From positions 434,001-498,000 of the forward strand of contig OZ345385.1 in NCBI GenBank assembly GCA_977006965.1: a DNA stretch of 64,000 nucleotides. The letters run 5' to 3'. Positions 50,574 to 61,261 of this stretch are shown one piece after another. The first letter of the stretch is position 1; each line of letters begins with the position of its first letter. The notes beneath the pieces were generated by a model, which saw only the letters and a list, made by a program, of their open reading frames with translations, made no database searches and had not been told where the DNA came from. The stretch is from Phymatolithon calcareum. Its lineage: Eukaryota; Rhodophyta; Florideophyceae; Hapalidiales. The translations under genes were made by a program, and so were the position numbers.

Positions 50574-52200
50574 ATGGAGGAGCCCCCGCCCGGGCCCGAT
50601 GGCACCGAATGCACGGGCAATCGCCCGTCAGCACTTGCCGGCGTGTCGGCACTGGAGGAGTTTTGACTGTGCGACCTAGACTCCGGTGAGACGTCGTGGG
50701 TTGAGAAATCGGACGAACGTGGCCGATGATTACGCGCCCAATTTTCCGCGCGCGCGTCAAAGAACAAGGTTGCCCGCGAGCAAATCCGTCGCCGATAGGG
50801 TACGTGGATGCAGAAGCGGGCGCAGTCTGATGAATTGGTGCAAAAACAGAGCATTGGGTTGCGTGCTGCAGACGATGTTCGAGTAACAGCGCTTAAGAAA
50901 CGCGAGCGAGCGAGGGAGAGTTTTCAAATCTGTAACTATGGCAGGAAATCCGTGCTCCTAATGGTGCGATTCGCTGCTGAGGTTCAATTGTAATGGGAAA
51001 TTGCTGGCGTCGGTGGGCGGGAATGGATCGGATTATTAAGTTTTGGGATGTTGATGCGAGATGTGAAGATAAGTTGGAGTTTCCCGGCAGCAGTGCCGAT
51101 GGGGATTTCCAGCACTATCAGTGACGATATTTGAGGAATTCAGAGGCGATTGTGCCGCTTGAGGGACATGGGGCGGAGTTTATTGATATGGCGTGGATCA
51201 AGAATAATTTTCTAGTGTCCGGCGGAATGGATAAGACTGCGACGTTGTGGCATCCAACGGCGAAACAGTGGTTACGAAAGTTTGTACATAGCGATTTTGT
51301 CACTGCGGTGGCATATCATCCGGATGATGAGCAGATTTGCATTTCGGGGTCGAGTGATTGGTCTTTGCGAATGTGGTGGTATTCGAAGGAAGAGAAACTG
51401 CTGTCACAGACCGGTTTTGATGATTTGATCACGGCCTGTATTATCACGCCGGATGGGACTATGGTGCTTGTGAGGACGCTTCACGGACGGTGCAAATTCT
51501 TCGGGTTGCTTGATGAAATTCAAGGGGAATGCCAGTTTAATCATACAACGCATCTTGATGTGCATTCATTGACGTAGTGCACGAAATGGATATGGGAAGA
51601 AAATTTGCGGTTTCTGCTTCCGACCGTCAGGCGAGGAGGTGCTTGTGTCTTCGAATGATTCGCGTATTCGACTTTATCGAATGGATGATAAGACGGTGAT
51701 ACAATATCGAAGCTTACGGACATTTTATCGAAGAGTCAGAATTGAATTGAATTGAGTGCTTCGTTCTCGCCGTGGGGAAGATATGTTCTGTCAGGATCTG
51801 AAAACGAACCGTTTGCATCTGTGAAATTCAGAATACTCCCGCACTGGATGCGAAAGGAGAACGGGTAGTTCGGTGGATGGAGGATGGAGAGGCGGTAGCT
51901 CTGAGTGGCGTCAGGATAACATATTCAAAAATCTTTCCGAGGAGACTTTCTCTCCTCTCTTCTCCTCTCTTCTCCTCTCCTCTCCTCATGATAATGGTCA
52001 TGGTACGGCAGCAGCAGTGTTTGCTCCGAAAAAAGCGAGAACGCCTAAATCTGTCAAGCATGCTTCACCCGCTGGACTTAGCGGTAGTGCTACTGGATTG
52101 GTTATTGATACCACTACTGTACAGTAGTGAAGATGGAGAGATTAGAGTTTTTGGATGCGGAGACCGTAGGTACTGTAGCTCTTTGCAGATGCTTAATTTA
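50574..52200 (+). pseudogene. WDR44-like WD40-repeat protein, decayed
   Basis: A likely start is the ATG at 50574 (MEEPPPGPDGTECTG). Pieces in several frames follow the order of WDR44-type proteins: LCDLDSGETSWVEKSDERG, a KKRERE segment, LWQEIRAPNGAIRC, FNCNGKLLASVGG, IIKFWDVD, then an undamaged 148-codon frame from 51131 with WIKNNFLVSGGMDKTATLWH, VTAVAYHPDDEQICISGSSD and ITPDGTMVLVRTLHGRCKFF. Further on come VLVSSNDSRIRLYRMDDKT, then FSPWGRYVLSGSEN, and last SEDGEIRVFG near 52130. In animals WDR44 binds Rab11 in membrane recycling. A CT-rich run lies at 51948-51988. At least five frame changes; dead. Confidence 0.72.
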
Positions 52201-52635
52201 TTTTCGTTCTGTAGCGCACGGGCGGCTCATGTTTTGTTCTAGCTTTTGCTGTACAGTATTGTACTGTACCGACAAGATACAGAATATACAGTACTGATGC
52301 AATACGGAAAGAGCCTTGTCCGGTTGGATCCCGAGGGATCGGTTAAATTACTGTAACGGTTCAGACGTGTTCGGTTCGCGCGGTTATGACATTGCTGTGA
52401 CTTGCTGTGCTACTGTATCATACACTGAAAAACACTTGAATACTGTATCATACTGTCATCAATCCTCAAACGAACTTGGCATACTGTAAGGGATCGACCA
52501 TTTACAGTCCTGTAACAGTGGACACCTTCACCAGCGCTACCGTCCGTCCTCATCCCGAACCGAACCGAACCAAACAAAACCAAACAAAACCAAACGACGA
52601 ACCCCAGTGGATTTGCAGCCGCTTCCATTCGACGA
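52200..52635. promoter_or_regulatory. Intergenic region rich in TACTGTA motifs
   Basis: Several TACAGTA/TACTGTA heptamers occur between 52120 and 52500 (for example GCTGTACAGTATTGTACTGT at 52241-52260), and an ACCAAACAAA simple repeat lies at 52566-52590. It lies between the WDR44-like and RCC1-like relics and may have held the latter's promoter. Confidence 0.4.
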
Positions 52636-52639
52636 GGAA

Positions 52640-54088
52640 TAATGGCTGCCGCGGACAGCACGGTATGAACATGGGGTTTAGGTCGCGCATATGTCGGCAC
52701 TAATGCGCGCGTGCCTGAAAAAGTACCCAGTTTCGAGGACGTCGCCGTGCGCCAAGCCGCGTGCGGCGGCGGTCACACAACCGTTGTGCTTGAAGACGAA
52801 CGACTTTTCTCCTTCGGTTACAGTCAGGACGGGCAACTCGGACTCGGTGATCGCACAGACATGTGCGACCCGACCCAGGTCTGCCTCATTCTCCATAGTA
52901 TTGATGCCGTTCCAGTCGGTCGGTCATGCCATGCGGGTATGGTTGCAGCTCCAGAGGCTGCCGCTGCAGTGGTCATCGGTGATCCACTCCCCGTGGCGGA
53001 GGTTTGTTGCGGCCGTTACTATACCATCTCGCGAACAAGGTCTGGGCTCGTTTTCACATGGGGTGGCGGAAAGAATGGACGGTTGGGACATGGAGACGAG
53101 AAATTTCGCGCGCAGCCCGCTTGTGTCGAGGCTCTTTTGCAGCACAAGGCTGTTCCTGTTACGGCGGGCTACTATAATAACCTTGTGCTGACGGAGAGTG
53201 ATGAGGTATGGTGTTGGGGATGGGGGGCACACGAGCAACTCGGAATTGGTTACACTCATGATTGTGAATTGCCGACTGTTGTTTCGCAACTTTCTGGACA
53301 GGGCGTTGTGTTGTGTTGTGTCACTTTCGTGCGGCGATCGTCATTCGTTTGTAGTTACTCGCAATGGCCGTGTGTTTGGCTAGGGTTCGAATGAGTTTGG
53401 TTTGCTCGGATGTGGTCGTAAGGGTGACACTCTTCTTTCTTTCTTCGAGTCTCATTGGAGGGTTGCATGGTCTTGTCACTGTTATATCAAGCGGCGACCG
53501 TCATTCAGCCGCGGTTACCAATACCGGCTCTGTGTATATATGGGGTTGTGGAAGCGACGGGCAATGGGACACGGGACGTATCGAGATGCAGCGCGTCTGA
53601 AACTGATGGAGAGTCTTGTGGGTAACGCAATTGTAGACGTCAAATGCGGCCACAATTTCACCATGGTTACAGTATGACGTCCAGTCATGAAGTTTTTGTA
53701 TGGGGGAATACTGTAGTACTTACCGTATGGACAGTTGGGCAATAATGGAAATGGGAAGAGCGCACTGTCTGTGCAGTTCATTATTAACTCATCAGTGAGA
53801 GTGGCGAGTGTAGCATGTGCGCATTTTCATTGCATTTTATGGATGCAGGTTGCGGAACCTTTGCGCGCGACTAACTCGATAGGTATTGTGCGTCCTGTTT
53901 CTGCAATCCGGACTAAAGGGAAGGGGGATGCTGTGGATGAGCAGACCGCGGCTGCAAAGAAAACTCTCGAGAGACTTGCACCGCTCTTGGAGACGTACAA
54001 GGAGAAGAAGGAGAATTGCTTCAAAGTTTGGGAACGTGAAAAGGAAGTCCGTGAAAAAGGACTCGCTGATATTTTGGCTATGGCATAG
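52640..54088 (+). pseudogene. RCC1-repeat protein, decayed
   Basis: RCC1 repeats follow one another in changing frames: TWGLGRAYVGTNARVPEKVP, AACGGGHTTVVLEDERLFSF, GYSQDGQLGLGDRTDMC, VFTWGGGKNGRLGHGDEKFR, VWCWGWGAHEQLGIGYTHDC, LSCGDRHSFVVTRNGRVFG, SSGDRHSAAVTNTGSVYIWG, CGHNFTMVTV and GQLGNNGNGKSALSVQF. The GQLG/GHGD and CG-H signatures define the seven-blade RCC1 propeller, used by Ran exchange factors and many ubiquitin or signalling proteins. A final frame (53735-54088) ends in a charged helix (LETYKEKKENCFKVWEREKE). The best-kept part is 52711-53394. A TGA in the first repeat and at least three frameshifts break the gene. Confidence 0.78.
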
Positions 54089-54333
54089 CCCACTCTTTCC
54101 TTTCCTGTGTCATCATGTCCCGTTTTCGGTGCACTCTGTTTCCTTCCGCTTTTTTCGTTGGCTCATCTTCGTCACATTCCGCTACAGCGAGGCCCCTACA
54201 TCTCAAACCTTTCTTTTCTTCATGCCTTCTTGTCGTTGAGGTTGTATCGTGCTAGGCTAACATAAACTTTCTTTCCACAGGCCTGGAGCCTATTGTAACT
54301 GGTTGCTATCTCCCTCACACCTTGTCAAACAAC

Positions 54334-55401
54334 TTACGTCTCACGCTGTTGAATGCATCTGACTTGTTCTCGACACAGAATAGCCATATCTTCTCTTTGA
54401 GCCACTTCTCCCCTTGCATGTCTCGCTCTTGCCAGCAAATACAAGCACTCGCGAATCCTCGCTGCATCATTCGCATCTCTATACGCCTGCAATCCATCTT
54501 CAAGTTCCCGAATAGCTTCCACATACTCCTCACTCAAATGACACCCCGACTTGGCCATCGTCACCTGCGCAAATAACCTTCTCACATACCCACGCACTGC
54601 TTTTCCCATTCCACCAACCGCTCTCGGCAACACCGGCACGAGAATCTTCTCCGCCGCACAAGCCGCCTCACGTTCCCCATCCACTTGAAACACAGTCTCC
54701 GCAAGCAGCAGCGTAACCCACACATGCGCCGCACCAAAACCAAGCTCGCGGCTCATAGCCACCGCACCCAGCGCGAGCAGAAGCGCCGCGCTGCCTGCCC
54801 CGCCGCGCAAATGAGCCATGGCTGCGAGTCTAGCCCCCTCAATCAAGCGTTCGGGAAACGCGGACGAAGCCGCCTTGCGCAAGTCATGCGCGGCGGCGCA
54901 GGCAGCTCCGCATTCACCGCGCGCCAAGAGCAGCAGTGTGCGCGCCTCCAGAGCGTCAATGCGTCGCTCGTCCGCCGCGAGCGGACAGCCGGCTGCACCG
55001 GCGGGGCACGACGCAAACGCCTCGAGTTCCGACAGAAGCTCCTGCGCGACGGGCAGATCGTGACGGGCTATCGAGTGCTTGAAGGAGAGCCATTTCCAGA
55101 TGCGACGCACGGTGTCAAGTTCGGGGAGAGAGGTGGAAATCTCCCCCGAGAACTAACGGGTGTGGTCGGGCGAGTGTGCCGTTAGCGCACGCTCGAAACA
55201 GGCAATCACACGCAACGGCGTCTCCTCCAGCGCGGTGAGCGACGCTTCGGCGCAAAGCGCACGCGCCTCGGCCGATGAGCGCGGACAGGGCGCGTCAGCC
55301 CCTGACGTATTGCGTTCTGCGCGCGCGGAGGCAATCGCGCCGCGCCCAACAAATAAAGCTGTAGCCACTCTCGCATGGGACATCCATGCAGCGGCGGACA
55401 C
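54334..55401 (-). pseudogene. TPR-like helical protein, possibly APC5 C-terminal part
   Basis: Two frames in the same register, 55401-55153 and 55110-54334, are separated by one TAG (55153-55155), so they form one protein of about 350 residues with a single stop. It is rich in Ala/Leu/Arg helices in a TPR-like solenoid: RRIDALEARTLLLLARGECG, GARLAAMAHLRGGAGSAALL, ECLYLLARARHARGEVAQRE. Length, all-helical character and the C-terminal YLLAR-x-x-H-x-x-G-x-x-x-x-RE pattern resemble the APC5 subunit of the anaphase-promoting complex. That identification is an inference, and another TPR protein is possible. No ATG is present at the 5' end (TGA precedes it). It converges with the RCC1 relic. Confidence 0.45.
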
Positions 55402-55439
55402 TTGTCATTACCGACTTAGAATTTAGGGAAAGTGCGCAC

Positions 55440-56065
55440 CGAAGAAGCGAGAAGCGGGGTCTCCGATGACGCTACAGTACTACACGAACTAGAGACTACA
55501 GTACTTCTTCGCCCCGCCAAATGCGCCGGGTCACGTACTGTACAGTACAGTACAGTAGTATGCATACTTATGCTGCGAGTGCCCTGTCCGGTGCATCATG
55601 ACAGCGTCAAACAGCTGGTATGATACGCATAGGGGTGAAGTAGGTTGAACTACAGTACTGTACAGTACAGCCATTTCTACTTCCTCAGATTCGGCCACTT
55701 TGAGCACTATCATACAGTATGCAGAATCAACAAGTACAGTACTGTATTGTATGGCCGAAGTGCTCGGCACCAGAACCAGAGAGTATATCATATGGAGAGA
55801 TCTTCTGATCAGGGCACTGCTCACACTGTTATGAGGTACAGTACAGTAGATTACAGCTCCCCTCTGAGTGCACGGGTATCATTTGCGCATCTTATTAGTA
55901 CAGTACTGTACTGTAACTGGAAGGGACTCAATTGATTTGTTTCGGAATCCAAGTTATACGCTGAGTTTCAAGTATGATCGAGAACTGAATGAATTGCGTT
56001 CGTGGCTGCGTTTGTATGACGACAGCAATAATTAGTTATACACATATGTACTGTACAGTAGGTGG
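55440..56065. repeat. Dense TACAGTA/TACTGTA heptamer array
   Basis: About twenty copies of the heptamer or its complement occur in 600 bp, many overlapping with a 5-bp step (TACTGTACAGTACAGTACAG at 55536-55555; CAGTACTGTACTGTAAC near 55900; TACTGTACAGTA at 56049-56060). No tandem repeat of larger unit joins them. The stretch lacks genes. Confidence 0.85.
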
Positions 56066-57040
56066 GTTTAGATAATTCATATTCAAATATATTTGAATGA
56101 TTATTCATATTTATCTATTTTAGCTTACCTAGCTAGCGAAGAGAGTTATTTATTCACGCTGAATGGTAGCAAAGAATTATTTATTCTTCGGACTGCACGA
56201 ATATTTTAAGAATTTTTTAATGTAGCATCAAGAATGAACCGAACCGCGATGAGATGATGCCGCGATGGCTGGAAGAAACTCTCAGGAAACAGCGAGGGAT
56301 CACGTGTCACCTTTTGCTTCAATGATCTCCCCCTGATGTTAATTGTTCTGATTACAAGGGTATCCAACATTTTCCCTAATTGTAAGCAGAAAAACGTAAG
56401 CACGGTCAAGGTTATGCAGAGTGAGAGGAGCATTTAAGACTGGAGGTCATCGGAGTCGGAATAATTTGTACACCCTCCAGCATCTACCTCGCCCTCAGAA
56501 GCGTGTGAAGTTCACAGTGTGTACTGCAATATGTCCCTGCCTGGCCTGAAACCTAGTCTCGGAAAGTGGGTGCATGACAGCTTCTATACCCAGGATGATG
56601 AGCTTACACTCGCCAACCGGGTGGCCGACGAGCCCTGTGGTACTTCCTACCAAGCACCACTCTCCCCTCTCGCCCTTCCCGGGCAGAATGCACACATACC
56701 AATAAAGGAACACAAACCTTATTGATCACCGTCCGGCCTCCGCCGGACCGCGTTCTCACCCGACCAGGCCTCCGCCTGGTCAGCTCCACACTCTCCGCGC
56801 CGTGCATCTAGTCGTGCGATCGTACGCACGACCGACCGCGCGAGGCACAGGTTCAGCCTTTTGCGACATTATACACCCTGATAGGCAAATGGACCTTTGG
56901 TAAGCTATTTTTAATCGAATATTAAGATAAAATTTAACCGGTTAACCGACCGGCTAGCTGGTTACACTAATACATTGAACCGACTCACCAGTTCACCGGT
57001 TAACTGGTCCGGCTCCGCAGTTAACAGGATAAGTGCCCAC
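56066..57040. other. Gene-free; two GC hairpins
   Basis: AT-rich at first (56060-56210, with inverted ATTCAAATATATTTGAAT). GTCCGGC-CTCC-GCCGGAC (56731-56748) and GACCAGGC-CTCC-GCCTGGTC (56762-56781) are twin hairpins with the same CTCC loop, 30 bases after CCAATAAAGG. This might be part of an LTR, but no border is certain. Confidence 0.45.
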
Positions 57041-57044
57041 CTGT

Positions 57045-57380
57045 TATGGAGACCCTTGAACGCATGCTAGCGGGGTACGACCTCGAAGGAGAAAAACGAC
57101 TGGAAGCAGAAAAGGCTCTCTTACAATATAGCAAGACACTCATAGAACGCATGGAGGTTGAAAAAGGCCTCTATTGATTAGCAGAAGGAAAAGGAAAAAG
57201 CGGTCGAGTCCAAGCACCAACAATCCCGTGAAGGACTGAGACAGGATTACTTTGAATCCTGAGTTTTCCCATCCGCCATTCTGGTGCAAGTTTCGTGAGC
57301 TGCACAAAGGTAGGTGCATCAGAGTAAGCCTCGCCCATATCATCTAAAGTCTGCGGGGCTTTTAAATAAACTTGAAACAA
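57045..57380 (+). mobile_element. LINE group C 3' end
   Basis: The frame reads METLERMLAGYDLEGEKRLE, then QYSKTLIERMEVEKGLY and TGA, with the C tail ending CTGCGGGGCTTTTAAATAAA. It is the same subtype as 29722-30100 (minus). Confidence 0.75.
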
Positions 57381-57384
57381 ATAT

Positions 57385-57885
57385 GCAGAATCACGACACC
57401 AGAATTGCGACGCTGAAAATGAGGGAACAATTTGCTCTACGACTCCTGCACGCAAAAGAGGAGCTGGACGAGAATGGAACCTACGAGGATAAGGAAGAAG
57501 ACATGTCACGGGCACGGCGAGACACCCCGCGCCTTGAAGAACATGAACTATTACGCGACCCAGCCAGCCGAACCGTGGAGGGAAAGGTCACTCACAAAGA
57601 AGAAAAACTGCATCTCTACCAAGCATGGGGCGAGAAAGAGAAGGCATATAAGCGCAAAGACGTGGTGGAATGGAAAGAAAATTCAAGCCCCGTTATCCAA
57701 ATCAGGTCGAGAAAACAGAGACTTTGGGCAATCAATTTGTTTTTCGGTCGTCTTTCTCCAAGAACACCATCTGCGTACATCGCGCACTACAAGGGGCTAG
57801 CGCCGGGGCAGCTCGAAGCGCTTCAACGCAACTTAACGCGATCACAGTTTGATGTCACCGCAGAATACCATTTCCTCCCCTAGAG
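57385..57885 (+). mobile_element. LINE group A C-terminal fragment
   Basis: A 189-codon frame (57314-57883) that begins in the preceding C tail reads LKMREQFALRLLHAKEELDE, RRDTPRLEEHELLRDPASRT, RLWAINLFFGRLSPRTPSAY and LEALQRNLTRSQFDVTAE, then leaves the family. The long undamaged frame suggests a fairly young insertion. Confidence 0.75.
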
Positions 57886-57924
57886 ATTTCGCTGTATTTC
57901 GACTTGCCTTAACGGAGGATATTT

Positions 57925-58470
57925 TTTAATTTTCTTTTGAAAGCGCTCGAGACCTCGTTAGTGTGTGTAAAAGGGTCGCCTCTCGTTCCATTGTCCATTA
58001 TCTAACCATTTAGTATTTCCTTGATTCTTATCTCTCTCTCAATTAGGGCTCTTGTAAGTCTCTTGCATTCACAATCGATATCCTTCGTCACTTTTCCGTT
58101 GGCCAGGTGTCTGTGTAATGCCCCTAGTTCGATTAGGGCACTCGGTCCAAAATACTCTCCAACCACTAATTTCCTCCGTAAAGGAGCCCAATTGAAAATT
58201 CATCTCATGCATCTTAGCCTTGTCGTTCTGTCCTTGATTTAGAGTACCACTGGTAATTTGCGATGGTCTCTTACTGGGATCCTGTTCGTCCTGTTTCCTC
58301 TCCTTTTCTCTATATGTCAAGGATTTCTTTTCCGTGTCCTTTCTTTGACATCTTTCCTGCTTCTGCCTTGTGAAATGCTTGTTTCAAGTATGCTTCTCTC
58401 TTGAGATACTGAATATCATTCAACAGGTCCATGAGGTCTTCCTCTCCCCCGATTTATTCATCTGCCTCTT
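57925..58470 (-). mobile_element. LINE group D 3' fragment
   Basis: On the minus strand it reads EEDLMDLLNDIQYLKREAYL, KQAFHKAEAGKMSKKG, then RIPVRDHRKLPVVL, FNWAPLRRKLVVGEYFGPSA, CECKRLTRALIEREIRIKEI, in at least two frames, matching the D frame at the right edge step by step. The tail region is at 57925-57970. Confidence 0.72.
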
Positions 58471-59013
58471 GTATTTTCTTTTTTGAGGAAATTCAAGAAA
58501 TAGGACTGTCAGCTAGTGATGTACAAACCTCACAAACCGAGTGAGTCGTAGGCGTACCGCCTCAAAACGTGGCGCCTCGCGAGTCTGAAGCGCCTCACGA
58601 CTAGGGGTTGATTCGGACGGATACTGGAGGATTTTAATCCGTTTAATCCTGAATATTCAGGACCCTCCATCCATCCAGTACAGCAAATGAAGCTCATCAG
58701 CTCCACTTCAGCTCGCAAATTCTTAAAAATGGTTCAATTTATAAATCCGTGCGCCTGCTCGTTAAAAAAAGGCTATTCATATATCGCCCGTGCATGTGGT
58801 TTTTAGGGTATATCCGCTCCTTTCAAAGTTCTTGAACCACTGGCTTCATCCGTATCCGATTCGGCCTATCCCTGGCTTCATGCGGACCCGATCCGGCCTG
58901 TCCAGTACGTATACGTATAAAATTATGACAGGTCCAGAGTCCGTACAGGACGCTGGCCTAATGTCGTAAATCTGGCAATCTTCGATGTTCCGAAACTTGA
59001 GGTACGTCTTGAT
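58471..59013. other. No supported gene
   Basis: A roughly 30-bp direct duplication, CTGGCTTCATCCGTATCCGA against CTGGCTTCATGCGGACCCGA (near 58841 and 58871), is the only structure noticed. Confidence 0.4.
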
Positions 59014-60100
59014 TTGCATCTGGTATTTTCTAATAATGGATGTCGAGATGCAAGCGAGAGGACCGAAGTTCGATTCGTTCAGCATCCCGCTGCAGCAGCA
59101 AGCATGACCTGCTCACCGAAAATCTCCGAAAAAGTCCTCCACTCCGATGGCATCAGCGCCGTGCTTGTCGCGTCCAGAACCGGATCAATCGCAGTTTCCG
59201 GGGAATACAATATCAATATGATCGGCAGACTCGATCTCTATAGTGAAGAATCGATAACTCACGACAGCTTTGCCCGGACGTCCCATCCGTAGTCGCTGTC
59301 GGGCCGAATGTCCCAGATGATCTCCCGACTGACTCCTCGCGCGACCATGGGTCGGGACTACGCGCCGTCGGCTCTGCCGACAGAACGCTCACGGTCTGTG
59401 ACATGGTTCTCTCAAATCTTGTCCAGTGTTGGTGCGGATGGTAACTTTAGGTTTTGCAGCGCGCGACACAGCGATGTGGGAGCGATGGCTGATGGCAGCA
59501 AAGGCGACAGTTCAATTTGAAATTTCGGTGCTGTTTCGTGCGTCGAAACTATCCGAAATATTTCTCGGGTCCCTCTCTCCGGCGGCGAAGATGGCAACAT
59601 GTTCTGTCCGTGCTCAACAACGACTCGAAAGATGCATGCGGCACGTTGAGGACACCAAGCCCGCAAAAAGGAGCCGTCTGTACCTGTGCGCGTATTGCGC
59701 ATCTGCAGAGTAAAACCTATTCGATGCGCCAGTGGAACCTGTGCCGGCTCCTTGCAGCTGTCATGAATGGGAAATTTCCCTTGGAATCTTTCGCGCATGA
59801 AGGCGGTGAGATAACGCAGATCGATTTTAATGATGGCAGAATGTGTTCTTTGCCGCTGCCGAGAGCGCATTGACGGCATGGGGCGCGCGGATGGTCTTCG
59901 CAGAGATCCACGCAGTTTTATTTTGGACAAAGAATGTGCTAATGCTATTGGCCTGCCAGATGCTTTTCGGGCGAGCAGGCACAATTGAACGCATCATGTT
60001 CGACGGCATTGCGCTGGCGGTTTCGTGTGGCCGTAGCGCTGGCGACGACGGCGTTTTGCTTGTTATCTGGTGCCACGCAATGGTAGGGGCATCTCGATGA
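59014..60100 (+). pseudogene. Possible beta-propeller (WD40-like) relic
   Basis: Coherent peptides appear in changing frames: SEKVLHSDGISAVLVASRTG, then VVAVGPNVPDDLPTDSS and LRAVGSADRTLTVCDM (a WD-like strand), IFLGSLSPAAKM, then FAHEGGEITQIDFNDGRMCS. The spacing of GSADRT-like strands suggests WD40 blades, but no full repeat is intact, and I would not insist on it. High GC, and stops every 60-100 codons. Confidence 0.3.
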
Positions 60101-61255
60101 TTTCACTTTCTTGCCGCTGTGACCCATAAAAGACGCTGGGCCATGATTGGCACTAATTTCAATTACGCAAAAGCTCGCAAGGGATAGCCAGACCGTCGAC
60201 CACATCGTCCACATTTTTTTTCTTCTTTGCTCCATATTTAATTACGATAAATTGTCTCTACTTTCTCTTTACTGTTCTACAACTTTTGATATGCCCCTGG
60301 ACAAATTTCGTGCAATCCGTAGAGACGAGACTGTATAGTGGGATTCACTTTTAGTTCCAGTATACTGTTCTCCCCAGGTTTGTTTTGAAAGGGAAAGGAA
60401 CATAACTAGGGTCACGGGAACGCTCCGTGCGGAGAGATGTACTAACTGCTAGCAGAGTTTTTGCCGCTACCGCAGAATAATTTATGTACCACCCTTCCGT
60501 GCAAGATGTATCCGCTTGGTGTCAGAAGAACCGTGAAACTACTCTGTTGTGATTGTGCTCTCCCTCCACAAAGAAATTCGTGGTCAATGAACGTGGTACA
60601 ACCGTGGAGTATCTGTGCCTCGAGAAACCGACAAAAATACTTCGTTTTGAGAAATGAAAATCCGTTTCAATGCAATAAATCCAATGCTTATGCCGCTTCA
60701 ACTTGGCAAATTCTTCTTTCGCCAAGGTCCGTAAATCCCATTCTTCTCTCTTCCACAGCAATGGTTGCCATCTAGGATTAATTTATGTGGGCTAGCTTGT
60801 GCTGGGAAGAATTTTTGTCACCATTGCGGTGTGAGGAGAAGTTCATCTGGGCCCCTGTTGCGAACGGCTCTTGAAGCAGGGCGGCAGGAGCTCTCCATCG
60901 ACTAAAACACACATCGCTTCGAGAAGTTGATCACGAGCAGTCTACGCTTGCTATAGGACTATGTGATGGTCCCAGCCTCTTCCGCTTGCTTACTGGGGGT
61001 GCAGATGTGCAAAGTAGGGTATTGGATATATGAACTTTGGTATGCCTTTGTGAGAGATTCGTTGCCGCTAATAGTGCCAGACGGCGGCCATACGTTCCTT
61101 AGCAGTGGGATATATCACAAACTGAAGCTACAAAAATCGGTAAATTCTTTCTTTCTCTTGTTTATTGCAGAAAACATTAACAATAAAACTAGTATCTAAA
61201 TGGTCCCTGGAGCCGAAGAATAGAAAGAGCGGAGATACATAATCACGTCAAGCAT
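60101..61255. other. No supported gene
   Basis: Short frames only. A minus frame (60522-60761) ending FFVEGEHNHNRV has a faint likeness to FLYWCH-type zinc domains but lacks the Cys pairs. Confidence 0.35.
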
Positions 61256-61261
61256 TTCGGA

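Noticed and set aside
55440-56065. CRISPR-like array
   Set aside because: The repeated unit is 7 bp and overlaps itself; there are no constant 25-35 bp repeats or spacers, and the DNA is eukaryotic.
56467-56874. Possible LTR from TGTACACCC to ATTATACA
   Set aside because: The ends are weakly similar, but no target duplication and no second copy were visible.
60522-60761. FLYWCH-like zinc domain (ending EGEHNHN)
   Set aside because: The Cys pairs needed for zinc binding are absent; only the His-x-His end is similar.
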